Below are positions 34,387 through 46,281 of a stretch of 64,000 bases of DNA, in pieces. The stretch comes from Strobilurus pachycystidiatus (lineage: Eukaryota; Basidiomycota; Agaricomycetes; Agaricales; Physalacriaceae). Where the stretch lies: positions 434,001 through 498,000 of the forward strand of contig JAHLMK010000004.1 in assembly GCA_019915135.1 (NCBI GenBank), in the 5' to 3' direction. The position numbers were made by a program, and so were the translations under genes. The notes under the pieces were generated by a model. That model ran no database searches. It was not told where the DNA came from and saw nothing but the letters and a program-made list of their open reading frames with translations. Numbering within the stretch: position 1 is the stretch's first letter; every line of letters begins with the position of its first letter.

Positions 34387-35208
34387 GACGCTCTGCCCGA
34401 CGACACACAATTTCATTTCGATTCATGACACCACTCCCACTCCATTCGCATCATCAAGAGACTAGACGACAGGAATAGGAACGGACGCACGACGCGGCAT
34501 GGGGGCTTTATAGCACTACCAGTTCAATGCCGGCAGTCTCCCGTTCCTGGTGCAGCGCATACATGTAAATCGCGATCAACTGCCAAGTTCTGTTGGCGCC
34601 GACACACCGAGGTTGGATGACAATTTTCCCAATCATCGTGTCAGCGCTGTCGTTCTCTCTTGCGACGATGTGATCTGGGAGTGATGTATTAATAGGGTCG
34701 AATGAGGATGTGAACGTAGGGTGAATACGTTGTGGCCTTTCCTTGTTTGATCCTCGTCATTGTGTCTTCCTGGGCATCCAATTCTTTCGTCTATTCTATC
34801 CCTCGTGCTCTGTGTATCAATCATTGTAGAGAATCGTATCATTGCTCGTTCGCTCTGTCATTTCAGGCTCGCAAGTCGTTGACATCCTCCCTACAGACGC
34901 CCCTCGTTCGTTTCCGAGTCCGTTCGTGCAGATTTTGGTAGTACCAGAGATGGAGTCGCGAGCTCAGACTAACAGTGGTGCCTACTCAAGACAAACGCGT
35001 AGAGGATACATTCAATTGCTCACCTCTTACTAATTCCCAGCACTGGCAGCAGATCCAGTCAGCAACTGGTCAGAAGGCCACCGGCATTGAATATTGAACG
35101 ATAGCCGGACAGATACCCACGGCCCGTGGCTTATGATTTGCGCAATATTTAAATTAACGCCAATGACACCCAATGTCTTTCACGCATACTCAATCTGTCA
35201 GAACGATC
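34387..35208. other. Intergenic, no supported gene
   Basis: 3' flank of the coiled-coil gene and promoter of the oxidoreductase. Short frames only. Confidence 0.45.
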
Positions 35209-36725
35209 ATGTCTCTACCGACCAAGACTCGAGAGTGGTACTTTCCCAAGGTCTCTTCCCCCTTCAAGTCGTGACTACTGACATACTGAGTTGCACTCAA
35301 TTCTCAGCGTGGTTCAATCCATGACCTGGTCCAAAGAGACACTCCCATTCCTACAGTAAAGGCTACGGAAGTATTGGTCAAAACACATGCCGTCTCCTTG
35401 CAAGTATGTGCCTCTTGCCGCGGATAGTTCCCCGCGTCTTGCTCATGATGATACCAGTTTCGCGACATCATGCTAGCGAACCAAGCTTATGGTGGCAAGG
35501 TTTCGTACGTCAACTGATCATTTGTAAGTACCATGTAAAAAGATTGACTGAGAGTCGTCGATGCAGCTCTCCAGATAACCTCGTTCCGTGTTCGGATATG
35601 GCTGGGGAGATTCTGGCTGTCGGAGACGCTGTAACTGGATGGGAAGTCGGTGACCGCGTCTGCGCCAACTTTGCCCTCGACCACATCTACGGGGATGTCA
35701 CACCGGCTATTGGACTTACAGCGCTGGGCGGCTTCTGTCATGGTGTACTTACCCAATACCGAACGTTTCCCGCTCACGTAGGTCTGGTATCTGTGCATGG
35801 TGCGAGTTTGTCATCAATGTTTTGCTAGTCGCTTGTCGCTGTACCCGAGCATCTTTCTTATGAGGAGGCATCTACTTTACCGTAGGTCCCCATACTTTCC
35901 GATCTGGCTGTCATATTGACCGTTCCTCTGTAGCTGTGCCGGTTTGACAGCCTATAGCGCTCTTAATGGCCCAGTCAAGATCAAAGCAGGCGACACCGTC
36001 CTTGTCCTAGGGACCGGCGGAGTCTCTGTGTGCGTATCGAGGCCCTCATCCTACATACCTCTGTCCGCTTACTCCATCACTGCGCCAGCTTTGGCTTACA
36101 ATTCGCTGTCGCATCGGGCGCGACCGTCATTGCCACTTCATCTTCGGACACCAAGCTCCAAATCGCCAAGAAGTTGGGCGCAACGCACCTGATCAACTAC
36201 AAGGATACGCCAGAATGGGACGAGGAGGTCATGAACGTGACGGGTGGACGTGGCGTTGATCATATACTCGAAGTTGGCGGCCCAGGGACTCTGGAGAAGT
36301 CGATGAAGGCGGTACGCTATGGTGGTTACATCCACCTCATTGGTTTCTTGGCTCAGGTTTGCTTCGATGTCACTGTAATATTCGTGCTCTGACATGCGAA
36401 TAACAGACCAACACGCCTCTTTCGAGCGTTATAAGTCGATCGGTTTTCAGGGCCGCCACTCTACGAGGGATCATTGTTGGATCTGTTGCACAGTACGTCT
36501 CCTTGCTTCTGCACAATGTGAAAACTATATGAACTGATCCCTGCGAAAAGGTTCAAAGACATGAACAGGATGTTGGAAGCTAACACAGAGGCGACCCGAC
36601 CCATAATTGACAAAGTATTCTCCTTTGATCAGTCTATTGACGCGTACGCGTACCTCCAATCGCAAGCCCACGTCGGAAAGGTTGTGATAAAAGTAGCTGA
36701 CCATCCGGAGAGATCAAAATTATAA
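35209..36725 (+). CDS. MDR-family oxidoreductase (zinc-less alcohol dehydrogenase-like)
   Basis: Spliced plus-strand gene: MSLPTKTREWYFPK, intron, RGSIHDLVQRDTPIPTVKAT, LVKTHAVSLQ, FRDIMLANQAYGGKVS, SPDNLVPCSDMAGEILAVG, VGDRVCANF, GVLTQYRTFPAH, CAGLTAYSALN, KAGDTVLVLGTGGVS (Rossmann GxGxxx motif), FGLQFAVASGATVIATSSS, LGATHLINYKDTPEWDEEV, GGRGVDHILEVGGPGTLEK, GGYIHLIGFL, LRGIIVGSVAQFKDMNRML, and FDQSIDAYAYLQSQAHVGKV with VIKV near the end. This is the complete medium-chain dehydrogenase/reductase fold with an NAD(P)-binding centre. The GHE zinc motif of classical ADHs is absent. Substrate unknown. About eight introns; the stop is at 36723-36725. Confidence 0.82.
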
Positions 36726-36823
36726 CTGGTCATGGACATAAGTATTCACGGAACGTAGGAATCTACAGGCGATAGTGCTTGTTATGTATATAAGTAGCAT
36801 TGAAACTCTGAGTATCGAACATT

Positions 36824-38350
36824 CTAAGCAAGAAGATCCTGGCCTGTACAATGCTCAGTTGAATGTAAGCTGTGGAAATGGAGAGAAGAAATCTTACCAC
36901 AACTGATAACTTCCACCCTCTTTCCTCTAAGCATCATCACTTCGTCTAACGCTCTGGATTGCGGCAGCGCCTCCGAGAGAGTCGGCACCCTCTCCACAAG
37001 TCCCTCTTTGTCTGTGTAGCAATACACGCCAACAAAATCCAGATTCGGACGAACACGTAGACCGTTGGCGATCGCGTCGACGCTGCGAATCTGAGGTTGT
37101 GTGTAGGGCGTATTGACCAACGCGGTCAAACGAAGCTCACGCAAAAAGGGTACGAGGTGCAAGTGTGGGAGGACAGACACCAGCGCGTAGAGGGAGTCAT
37201 CAAAAGCGGTGGGAGACATGCCCTGGTCGTAGGGGGAGATGGTGACGGAGAGGGATTCGAGAGCCTGAAGCCCGGCAGCGGCGTCTAAGCAGTTGAAAAT
37301 GATTGGGTGCGTCTTCTGCGTGATGGACAAGACGGTGATGGGTGCGTTGGAGCGCAGGAGGAAGCCTGTGAGGGTGGATGCCGAGGCAGAATGATAGGTA
37401 GGTGATATGTGTAGTGATACAAGGGAGGGCGTTTCTAAGACCTCGAGGAGGGCCGCGTTGGACACGACGGTCAGATGGGTGAGGGAAGTGTTTATCAATG
37501 TCTGAGAAGGTATCTCAAACCACGAAGGAAATTCCGCGTCTATTTCTAGACGGCGCAAAGACGAAGAATCGACGATGGCGGAGGCGACGTATGGGTAAGT
37601 GTCCCTGTCAAGGCGCAAGTGGGCAAATTGCAGGGTATGGAGCTGTTTCCATGGTAGGTTGAAGCTGGATAACGGCCGGAATTGAGGAGAAGAGACTCGC
37701 AGGAAACAGAGGCGGGGCCACTCCCGAATAGAGAGCAGCCTGCCCTGCACCATTTCAAGACACGTCGATTGTACGTCTAGGCCCTTCCAGCGGTACGAGG
37801 ATGCAAACAGGACGGAGAGCATTTCGTTGATGACGAGCCATGACTCAGATTTGGTTTCGTTAGATGTTTGCAAGAGGGAATCCGCGAGGTCTGAGTAGTG
37901 ATTCTCACTAGAGAGATGAATGGCGAGGGAAAAGTCTCCAGACCGTCTGAGTAGACGACGAAGGTTTTCCACGTCGTGTAGAGTCGAATATCTGCTCAGA
38001 ATGATGCGAATATTGGACCAGAGGGGAGGCCATCCGTCGAGAATCGCCTTCCACTCACGGCAGACCAATGACATTTGGCGAACGGCGAACGGCACGGAGG
38101 AGGGATGGGATGCAGTAGGCCCCCCGATAGTATGGGGGAAGGGAAGATCGTCCTCGCAGCTCATCTCGAAGATTCTATGCATGATTTCGACAGGAATGTC
38201 TCGGTGCCATTGAGCAGGCGGTGTGAGCTGGGCATTGGTACTGGCCGTGTCATTGTCAAGTCTGTAAAACCACTCGAGGTCGGCGACCACACGCGTGCAA
38301 AAGTCCATCGCCTCTTGACTGAATGAAAGAAGAAAGCCATAGAGAGCCAT
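36824..38350 (-). CDS. F-box / LRR-type protein, 508 residues
   Basis: One uninterrupted minus-strand frame. The F-box-like motif is at about residues 50-115 (DIPVEIMHRIFEMSCEDDLP, VRQMSLVCREWKAILDGWPP, LWSNIRI), the usual agaricomycete variant. It is followed by leucine-rich segments (WPRLCFLRVSSPQFRPL, LHTLQFAHLRLDRDTYPYV, SSLRRLEIDAEFPSWFEI, TSLTHLTVVSNAALLEVL, LHLVPFLRELRLTALV). The first about 45 residues contain the helix EAMDFCTRVVADLEWFYRLD. Probably an SCF substrate adaptor. The C-terminal 20 residues are atypical and may be intron read-through, since GTAAGA follows ISCG. It is not close to the F-box gene at 30.5-31.8 kb. Confidence 0.75.
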   Translation of the reverse strand: MALYGFLLSFSQEAMDFCTRVVADLEWFYRLDNDTASTNAQLTPPAQWHRDIPVEIMHRIFEMSCEDDLPFPHTIGGPTASHPSSVPFAVRQMSLVCREWKAILDGWPPLWSNIRIILSRYSTLHDVENLRRLLRRSGDFSLAIHLSSENHYSDLADSLLQTSNETKSESWLVINEMLSVLFASSYRWKGLDVQSTCLEMVQGRLLSIREWPRLCFLRVSSPQFRPLSSFNLPWKQLHTLQFAHLRLDRDTYPYVASAIVDSSSLRRLEIDAEFPSWFEIPSQTLINTSLTHLTVVSNAALLEVLETPSLVSLHISPTYHSASASTLTGFLLRSNAPITVLSITQKTHPIIFNCLDAAAGLQALESLSVTISPYDQGMSPTAFDDSLYALVSVLPHLHLVPFLRELRLTALVNTPYTQPQIRSVDAIANGLRVRPNLDFVGVYCYTDKEGLVERVPTLSEALPQSRALDEVMMLRGKRVEVISCGKISSLHFHSLHSTEHCTGQDLLA

Positions 38351-38791
38351 GCAGATGTCAAGGTATTTCGAGCCGGGTGAACTAGCAAGAGCCGTTCAAT
38401 GCAATATAAGTCAAACTTGTAGGATCATAGACGCACTCTCTTAAGGAGATCCAGAGCTAGGGGGATTGGTGACTTTCTGAAGGGATGGAGTCTCACAGCG
38501 ACAGAAAATACTGTGGAGTCGAGGCTAGCTGTTGGATGTGTTGGCCAAGAGTGTGAGCCCCAGAACAGATGGGACATGCGCATCAAGCACGCACGGCTCA
38601 TGTATGATGTCGCTCGCCTACTGCCCGGCTCCTTATGAGTGCAAGCTGTGTTTGGCTCTCCGCGTCCAAAGGCGTTTCATCGGGGAGATCTGCCGTGGCG
38701 TCTGATAGAAATGGAGAAAATAGAGATAGAGCTAGACTTGGAGCCGGGTCGGGCAAGCAACTGTGATTGTGATTTACGTTGCTCAAGTGTC
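38351..38791. other. Intergenic, F-box promoter and edge of the inverted repeat
   Basis: Upstream of the minus-strand F-box gene. The sequence up to 38791 has no counterpart beyond the right arm, so the repeat boundary is sharp here. No gene seen. Confidence 0.45.
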
Positions 38792-38887
38792 GCAATGCAA
38801 GTGGGACCTGGGTTCACAGTGATGGTCGCAAACAGGAAGGCGCTGCACAGCCACCTCATCCTTTCCTTCTTGCCGCCGCCGCCGACG

Positions 38888-39507
38888 ATGGCGGCAGTAT
38901 CGCCCACGAGACGGCTGCCCGCGTCGTTGACCAGCCTATACCGACTGACGCTCCGGACGACGTCGGCCGCCGTTCTGCACGACAAGCACGCGACCCGCAA
39001 CCTGCGCCATCTCTGGCGGGTGCCATTCGAAAAGGCCGCCCAGCTTGCACGATCCGAGGGCGACGCTGAAGCCAAGCGAGTATGGATGCACGAATGGGAA
39101 CAAAGAGGTGCGTTGTGTAGTCTGCCCAGCACCGAGCGCCCATTGAATGCGCACAGTGGACCGCACGCTGGCGCTGATGTACAACGCCTCGCAGACGCGC
39201 GGCCTGTCGCACGACGTGACGCGCAACCTCGGGCAGGTGCTCTCGCTCTGGGTGTGGGACATATCCCAGGGGCCAGCACCGTCTTCCGTCGTGGCAGCCG
39301 CAGCTTCCCGAGCACGCAAAGGAATACACGATACCGGTCCCTCCTAGTGGGCCGCCCACGAAGAAAAGAGAGATTGCCAAGCGTCAGCAGGAGCTCGCAG
39401 CAAGCAGAGCGATGGCGGCGCTGGGTGTGGTCGTGAGACAGGCCGAGGCTAGGGGAAAGTTCGTCTTTGGGACGGCGAAATTGAAGAGAAAGGTGTACCA
39501 GAAATGA
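38888..39507 (+). pseudogene. LYR-like small protein, left copy, frameshifted
   Basis: ATG 38888 opens MAAVSPTRRLPASLTSLYRL, with an L-Y-R triplet, and HATRNLRHLWRVPFEKA, resembling small mitochondrial LYR/DUF-type proteins. An intron (GTGCGT to GCACAG, about 39108-39162) joins to VDRTLALMYNASQTRG and LSLWVWDISQ. At that point (about 39268-39276) this copy has seven extra bases, CCCAGGGGCCAGCACC against CCCAGCACC in the right copy. They shift the frame into a short tail ending at 39347. Downstream codons for AKRQQELAASRAMAALG and GKFVFGTAKLKRKVYQK are still preserved in the original frame, so the break looks young. It could be rescued only by an unusual splice. Confidence 0.7.
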
Positions 39508-39996
39508 GTGAGCGGCCAAGTCTTGATCGGGCTATTCTTGCTCATATTTCTGTAGTTGATGCTGTGGACACTGGAACTGATATCATACCCCATTGTGACC
39601 ACATGGAGAATTCATTTACGCTCGAGCCATCGTAAATCATTGAAAGCTATCTTGAACGACCCTTAAGACAATCCTGGTTCGTATCTCTGGATACACAGAT
39701 ACTGTGTTGCTCACTAGTGCTTGTAGGACTGCGAGGAATCGATTTGGTGTGGCGCGATATAGACAGTTCACTCGAGTAGATGCCTCAGAATGATATGTGC
39801 AGCAAGTGAGTATCTTCTACGCGTCTTTCCTTGCTCCGAATGTTTATTTGGTCGAACAATAGGTTTCAGCAAGTCTCTGAATGTACTGTGGACAGAAGGG
39901 ATTTGCGCTCTATGACCCTGAAGCTGCAGCATTTCCAAAGCCGTCATGTAAAAGTCCCGCGCGTCAATCGTCCACCCCGGATGCACAAACAAAGGC

Positions 39997-40002
39997 TATA
40001 AA
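39997..40002 (+). promoter_or_regulatory. TATA box of the left kinase
   Basis: TATAAA, 56 bp upstream of the ATG at 40058, is conserved in the right arm at 49449-49454 (minus). Confidence 0.6.
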
Positions 40003-40057
40003 GCTCGTCCATATACTTCTTTGTGCTCTATCGTCCTCACCCTCGCAACAACTCAAC

Positions 40058-41560
40058 ATGCTCAATTGCCGTCGCTCTCGCTCCGAACGGTTCAAGGTCA
40101 CACCAGTTGAGGACGAATGTCCATCTTCTGGGTCCTCCTCGTCGAGCGCGGTTGACTCTTCGACGACCGGAGAGTCGTCGCTCAACATCCATGAGCCCCC
40201 CGTTCACGCGTACGAGACGGCTAAGACTCTCATGGACCAGATCCTTGCTTCGCCGCCGAAAATCTCCATCATTCGCCCTCGGCCGCAGAGGGCAATGCGC
40301 AGCCTCATGGACCGTGTTTTGGCGCAAGTTCCTGCGCCAGTGGCGAAGCCCCGCTTCCAACATCCCAGTCGAGCAGCTTTCGACGCGTTATCGGGCAATG
40401 CTTCGGCTTCCCGACATTCACTCACCCACTACGATATTGGCCGTATCCTCGGGAAAGGTAGCTTCGGAGAAGTGCGTTTAGGTCCGTTGCAACTCAATAT
40501 TATCATTCGACCATGCTCACGCTTCTCACATACAGTGAAATCAAAGCTCAACAACGCTCACTACGCCCTCAAGGTTCTCAAGAAGGACAAAGTCGCAGCG
40601 ACGAAACAAATCCACCATACAAACAGCGAGGCGGCCATCCTCAAGAAGATTTCGTTCTCTTCACCATTTGTCGTAAACACCTACGCTGTCTTCCAGGACG
40701 CAACGAACCTTTACATCCTCATGGATTTTGTTCCCGGGGGAGAACTCTTTCAGGTGCTCCGCCGATACGGAGTGCGTCGTTTTCCTCGCGTATTGCGCAT
40801 ATATCTAACGAATGTGTAGACTCTCTCTGATGATCAAGCGCGATTCTACTGCGCCGAGGTTCTACTCGGATTGGCCTTTGTTCACCACCAGGGTGTGCTG
40901 TATCGGGATCTCAAGCCCGAGAACGTTCTCATCGGCCATGATGGCCACATCGTCCTAACCGACTTTGGGTTCGCGAAGACAACCGATTATACCTACACAA
41001 TGTGTGGGACTCCGGAGTACCTTGCGCCGGAGGTATATGATTTTTCTTCTTCTCGTTGTATCACCAGCTCACATTGTTCATAGCTCGTCTTGAACGAAGG
41101 CTACACCAAGGCTGTAGATTACTACGCCTTTGGCATCCTGATTTTCGAACTCCTCGTTGGTAAGACGCCTTTTCACACACCCGGCCAGGGTATCATGGAT
41201 CTGTACGGCAAGATTGTCAAGGGCTTCGGCTACATCGCCTGGCCGTCAACCACCAATATTACCTTTGAGGCTTTCGATCTCATCCGACTCCTCCTGGAAC
41301 GTGACCCGTCGAGTCGCCTTGGGTCTCACCTCGGTGCGCTGGAAATTATGGGCCATCCGTGGTTTGCCAGTGTCAACTGGATTGCCGTGGAGCAGAAGAG
41401 GGCTTTGCCGCCGTTTGTGCCGCAGCTGAATGGGGCGGGGGACGATAGTTGGTTCGCCCCGCACTTGGAGTCGCCGGAGGGTGAGGGTGAGGGCGATGGG
41501 ACAGACCAGTGGGGGGATAGGTTCCCTGGGTTCGATTATGTGAGTCCCGACTGGGTGTAG
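40058..41560 (+). CDS. PKA-like AGC protein kinase, left copy
   Basis: Start ATG 40058 ([20 protein letters not shown]). A Ser-rich, about 120-residue N-terminal extension precedes the kinase domain: [17 protein letters not shown] (Gly loop), [10 protein letters not shown] (ATP Lys), SEAAILKKI (helix C Glu), [30 protein letters not shown] (catalytic loop), [20 protein letters not shown] (DFG and activation loop with the PDK1-type Thr), [26 protein letters not shown] and [16 protein letters not shown]. The C-terminal tail ([32 protein letters not shown]) resembles the AGC/PKA tail. Introns at about 40482-40534, 40771-40818 and 41035-41083, all GT-AG. All catalytic residues are present, so it is probably active. 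It is a divergent extra PKA catalytic subunit, not necessarily the main one. Confidence 0.88.
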
Positions 41561-41662
41561 GAGCTGGTTGAGTATCGTGCATTGTATTTCTTCGGACTTG
41601 TCGCATCATCTTCGCATCTATCGTTATCTTGCATTGTCCATTAGCTATCTGTTGTCTGTTGT

Positions 41663-42604
41663 CCATCAAGTTGTACTGTAATAATTGAGTTCATCCGCAA
41701 GTCAACAATTGGTTATCCTTAGCATCCTTTCAACGGTAATCCAGTGGGCTGCGAAAACTTCATAGTTTTGACATGTCGTTCTACTCCATTCAAACGCAGC
41801 GGGATTTGAGCACGTCGCAGACCGCGACAACATCAGAGTATACTGAGACTCTCAGCAGGTAAAGTTGTGACGTAGTTTACACGTGGCAAAATTGCGCCAC
41901 TGGGATCAATCAAAAAACTGTCGACTAGGCTTGACGATGGACCACCTTGATCAAACGCGTCAACCTTTGCATGCACCAGGCATGCACACACGCACTTTGC
42001 GTGCAAGGACCACACTCAGTCTGCCGAAGAGGCCCGAACTCTTGCCATCAAATCTCGGCCAGAATCTGAATTCCGGTGCTTAGGAAATTTTGTGCTAAAA
42101 GTGGTGAGCTGGGAACGCAGATGCCCCCCTGGAGCTTTAATCTGACTATTTCTTTGTAGGTCCCCGCCTAACTTAGCCATTGCGATGCTGCCGATGCAAG
42201 CTAGACCGGTACTACTAGGCGTCTGAACCGCGACACACCTGTTGCATACCGTAATCCACCCCTGACTTGCTGCCAGACATACCGCGACGAGACCGCCACG
42301 TTTGTTCCCACAGGCATGGTTCAAATTCGAAGGAAATCGGGATTGTACCAGGTTCCATTGCAATAGCAGAACACGACTTGGCAACCACCAAGAAGCAATG
42401 CCAACAATGCTTGTGGCGTTGATCTGGCTTATCGCCAATAGGAAAGGCGGGATCTGCGAAGATCAGCGGCCTTCAGATCCCGTCTGGGGAAGTATTAGCT
42501 ATCCAAAGCACGTGGACTGTCCCTCATGATAGACGTCGAAACAAATCCCTCGTTCAGCTTCCTCGTTCCTGCCATCACCACCTTTTCTCCCCTTCACGGC
42601 GAGG
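41663..42604. other. Intergenic, left side of the repeat spacer
   Basis: Starts right after the inner end of the left arm. A 140-codon minus-strand frame at 42016-42438 has no motif. It contains the glucanase promoter; no other feature seen. Confidence 0.45.
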
Positions 42605-45022
42605 ATGGCGTACGACGACCTAGAGCCCCCGCGCGCGTCCTACCTCCTGGACAACGACTCCTCCAACGCTTCGCAGGCGTCTCCCACGACTTCAACCACT
42701 TTCCTTCCCAAGCCTGAACACGACAATTACGGAGACTCTGGCCTGCAATACGGGAACGTCGGGAAGCGGAGTTGGTTCAGGCGCCCCATTCTCTGGATCG
42801 CAGGTGCTGCCGCTCTGGTCGTTGTCGTCCTGGTTGTCGTCTTGCCGGTGTATTTCACGGTGATCAAAAGGGATGATAGCAAAACCACTTCGTCGGACGC
42901 TTCGACTGGCGGGAGTGGCACCTCCGGAGGGGGGCATAGCTCCTCTGGTGGTGGTGGCGGCGGTAGCTCGGGGACAAACACCACGTCCGCTATAGCTATC
43001 ACAGGCGGAGACGGATCCACTGTGACCATGGACGATGGAACCACGTTCACTTATGAAAACCAGTTTGGCGGATATTGTGAGTCCATTTCGTCCGTCACAC
43101 AAGCACCTCGCGGCGTATGCTCTCCGCTATCCATCATGTCCGCGCCATGAATGTTTCGCCGGATGAACACTGATCTCTTCCGTCAGGGTACTACGACGCA
43201 TCTGACCCGTTCAACGACGGTGCTAAACCTAATTCGTGGACACCTGCGCTAAACGAGACTTGGACGTGGGGGAAAGACAGGGTATACGGGTAGGCTACAA
43301 GTTTCATGTTTCCAGACTGAGACAGCATTCATTGACCCGTGATCTTTATCACGCAGCGTTAACATCGGAGGGTGGTTCGTTCTTGAGCCCTTCATCACGC
43401 CCGCGTTGTTCGACAAATACCCGACGGCTGTGGACGAGTGGACTTTCTCCGAAGCGATGGAAGATGGCGTCTTGGAAGACCATTACAACACATTCGTTGT
43501 ACGTGTCTACCATCAGGATTCGCAATACGAGGCGCTGACCGAATTGTGTCTTCTAGACCGAGAAGGACTTCGCTGACATTGCTGGTGCGGGTCTCAATTA
43601 CATTCGCCTGCCGATACCGTTTTGGGCTGTGGACAAGTGGACCGGTGAACCATTCTTAGAGAGGACTTGCTGGAAGTATGCTTGATCCAATTTATGATTG
43701 TTGAGGGTCTGCACTAATCACTCTCACCCCTAGGTACATCTTGAGAGCCCTTGGCTGGGCAAAGAAGTATGGCCTTCGCGTCAACCTCGATCTCCATACA
43801 ATTCCGGGCTCTCAAAATGGTACATCACTTCGACGGGATACTGTTTCCGGGATACTGTTTCTGATTCGCCCTGTCAGGTTACAACCACTCCGGTAAACTG
43901 GGCCAAGTCGACTTCTTGTATGGAGCCATGGGTCTAGCGAACGCACAGCGGGCACTGAACTACATTCGCATCATAACCGAGTTCATCTCCCAGCCGGAAT
44001 ACGCCAACGTTGTTCAGATATTCGGAATCGTCAACGAGGCGCTTGTCTCGCAGATAGGATTTGATCAAATGACATCGTGGTATAAGGAAGCGCACGATAT
44101 CATTCGCGGGATTACTGGCATCGGAGAGGGCAAGGGGCCATATATCTCTGTTCATGATGGCTTCGAGGATCTGACTCTGTGGGATGAATTCCTCGCCGGA
44201 AGCGACCGCGTCATGCTCGACCGCCACCCGTATACCGCGTTCGATGGAGGCAGCTTTAGTGATCCCATCGCGACGGGCACTGGTGACAATGCAGGTGGCG
44301 TCTACGTCGCTGACGCTTGTGCATGGCGTGACGATGTCGTGCGCATGTCCCGCACCTTTGGTGTCACCTACGCTGGCGAATGGAGCAACGGATGGAATGA
44401 TTGCGGTGTGTACTTGAAGGGCATTCCTGGGAGCCACACGTTCGGTGGGGACTGCTCGACATGGCAAGATTCGTCGACGTGGACCGCGTCGATGAAGGCT
44501 GGTGTTGCCGCGTTCAACGCCGCCCAGATGGACGCGCTGCAGGATTGGTTCTTCTGGACGTGGAAGATCTCGAACGACTCTACCGGAGTTGTGGGCAGTC
44601 CTTTGTGGTCGTATCAGCTTGGTCTGGAGGGTGGCTGGATCCTCAAGGATCCGAGGCAGGCGGCAGGCAAGTGCTCGGGGTCGTCCACGTTCAGTGGGAC
44701 TTATGAGCCGTACATGACTGGTGGTGGTGATGGGACGATTACTGGGTCGTTCGACGCGTTCCCTCCTGCGACGATTAGTGGGGACCTTGCGAACATGGCT
44801 GCGATTACGATGCCGGTGTACACCTCGACGGGAACGGTCAACACTCTCCCTGGGCCCACTATAACTGGCTTCACTGTTAAAGGATGGTTTGACGCTGGCG
44901 ATACTGCGCTGGCTCCAGCGACACTGCCTGGGTGTGTATACCCTGACGCATGGGATGCTACTGCAGCTGCTGTTCCTACTGGCTGTAGTGCAGCAGCCAC
45001 TGTTACGGCGACGGCAAGATAG
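42605..45022 (+). CDS. Exo-beta-1,3-glucanase, GH5, type II membrane protein
   Basis: ATG 42605 (MAYDDLEPPRASYLLDNDSS). A cytosolic tail of about 60 residues, a transmembrane segment (LWIAGAAALVVVVLVVVLPV) and a Ser/Gly linker precede the catalytic domain. Blocks: NSWTPALNETWTWGKDRVYG, VNIGGWFVLEPFITPALFDK, GLNYIRLPIPFWAV, GLRVNLDLHTIPGSQN, VQIFGIVNEALVSQ (Glu acid/base), DRVMLDRHPYTAFDGG, YAGEWSNGWNDCGVYLKGIP (Glu nucleophile) and WFFWTWKISNDSTGVVG. The C-terminal part is Thr/Ala-rich. It hydrolyses beta-1,3-glucan from non-reducing ends in the wall. Six introns lie between about 43078 and 43878; the rest is a single exon. Agaric enzymes commonly have NEA rather than NEP after the acid/base Glu, so this is not damage. 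Confidence 0.9.
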
Positions 45023-45282
45023 GACTGTTCAATGGACTTTAGATATTGCTACACTCGTTTCGGACAATCTGCGATACTTTACTTCATCTATTTGGTTCTG
45101 GTACGGTTGCTTTCGGTTGCTGTTTTGCTTTCTTTTGGTAAATTATCTTGTACACTTCGACTACATACTTATGGTTTGAACGTGAAGCTCGAAACGACGA
45201 GTCGCCAGAAAAGGAATGGAGATGATGCCAAGCAGATCATGACGCAGAGCCGGGTCCAGCAATCACCTTGGTTCTCGCCGTC

Positions 45283-46281
45283 ATGTCGATGCTAGAGAAG
45301 TTCAAAAAGGGCGCGCAGAAGGCGGGCATGCAAGCGACTGCCTTTGCGCAGACGAGCTCGGTGAAGATTGCGAGCGGGTCCAGGGATTTCGCGCAAGGAT
45401 TCAGCCTTCCTGGCGAGGCAGAGAAGGCGGCTAAGATCCTCGACAGCTTTCTCGGTGCGCCACCCTCTTTTGGCTCTCAATTCCCGCTCATTGTATGCTG
45501 CAGCCGACCCAGAGCGCCCCGAGTCGGCGCTGAACGCCATCCCAAAGGCCGTTCTGCAGCGAGCTCGAGGTGATTCTCATCGCCATCTCTGCGTCCTTCC
45601 ACGATCTAAATGCAACTACAGGCCTCGCCATCTTCCAGGTCCTCAAAGCTGGATTCGTGTTCTCTGGCAAGGCTGGCTCGGGAATCGTCATCGCCCGCCT
45701 CCCTGACGGATCCTGGTCCGCCCCATCATGCATTGCTACCGGCGGACTCGGCTGGGGCCTCCAGATAGGCGCCGACATCACCGACTTTGTCGTCGTGCTC
45801 AACAGCGAAGACGCGGTGCGCGCGTTCTCCCTAGGCGGCAACGTCACCATCGGCGGCAACATCAGCGCCAGCGCCGGCCCCATCGGTACTGGTGGGAGTG
45901 TGCAGGCGTCCTTGGCACACCCGGCTCCAATGTTCTCGTATTCCAAGTCCAAGGGTGTGTTGACTTGTGCACTTCGGTTTCCCAGCTAATGTGATGATGA
46001 TGTCAGGTCTCTTTGCTGGACTGTCTTTGGAGGGTACAGCACTCATTGAGCGCAAGGATGCCAACAAGGAATTCTACGGTTCTGTTGTCCCCGCACGCGA
46101 CATCCTCGGCGGACGCGTACCCCCGCCCGAGGTTGCCTCCAAGCTCTACGAGATCATCGAGGCCGCAGAAGGACTCGACGAGTCCGGTCTCCCAGAATCT
46201 GCCTACGTCCCCACCGCCTCGGGTGACCATATTCAGATGAACGCCGGAAACCACACGGTCTTCGATGCCGATGGCCACTAA
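45283..46281 (+). CDS. SYLF-domain (Ysc84-like) protein without SH3
   Basis: ATG 45283 (MSMLEKFKKGAQKAGMQATA). An amphipathic, lysine-rich N terminus leads into the SYLF domain: AKILDSFL, ALNAIPKAVLQRARG, LAIFQVLKAGFVFSGKAGSG, GSWSAPSCIATGGLGWGLQI, GADITDFVVVLNSEDAVRAF, NISASAGPIGTGG and GLFAGLSLEGTALIERKDAN. The C-terminal 75 residues (VPPPEVASKLYEIIEAAEGL to NHTVFDADGH) contain no SH3 domain, unlike yeast Ysc84/Lsb3. SYLF domains bind phosphoinositides and actin at endocytic sites. Introns near 45455-45506, 45569-45622 and 45953-46007. Intact. Confidence 0.87.

Larger units (their letters stand above)
38792..41662 (+). repeat. Left arm of a large inverted repeat
   Basis: Matches the reverse complement of 47783-50665. 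The outer end is GCAAT-xx-AAGTGGGACCTGGG at 38792; the inner end is GTTGTCTGTTGT at about 41662. It contains an LYR-like gene and a PKA-like kinase gene in the same order as the other arm. The copies differ by scattered substitutions, a few amino-acid changes and small indels, so the duplication is not brand new. Confidence 0.88.

Noticed and set aside
38856..39380. Long antisense frames over the LYR-like gene
   Set aside because: Shadow frames in GC-rich coding sequence; the same frames appear mirrored in the right arm.
44030..44045. Damaged catalytic site in the GH5 glucanase (NEA where NEP is common)
   Set aside because: The catalytic Glu is present and NEA is, as far as I recall, usual in basidiomycete members.
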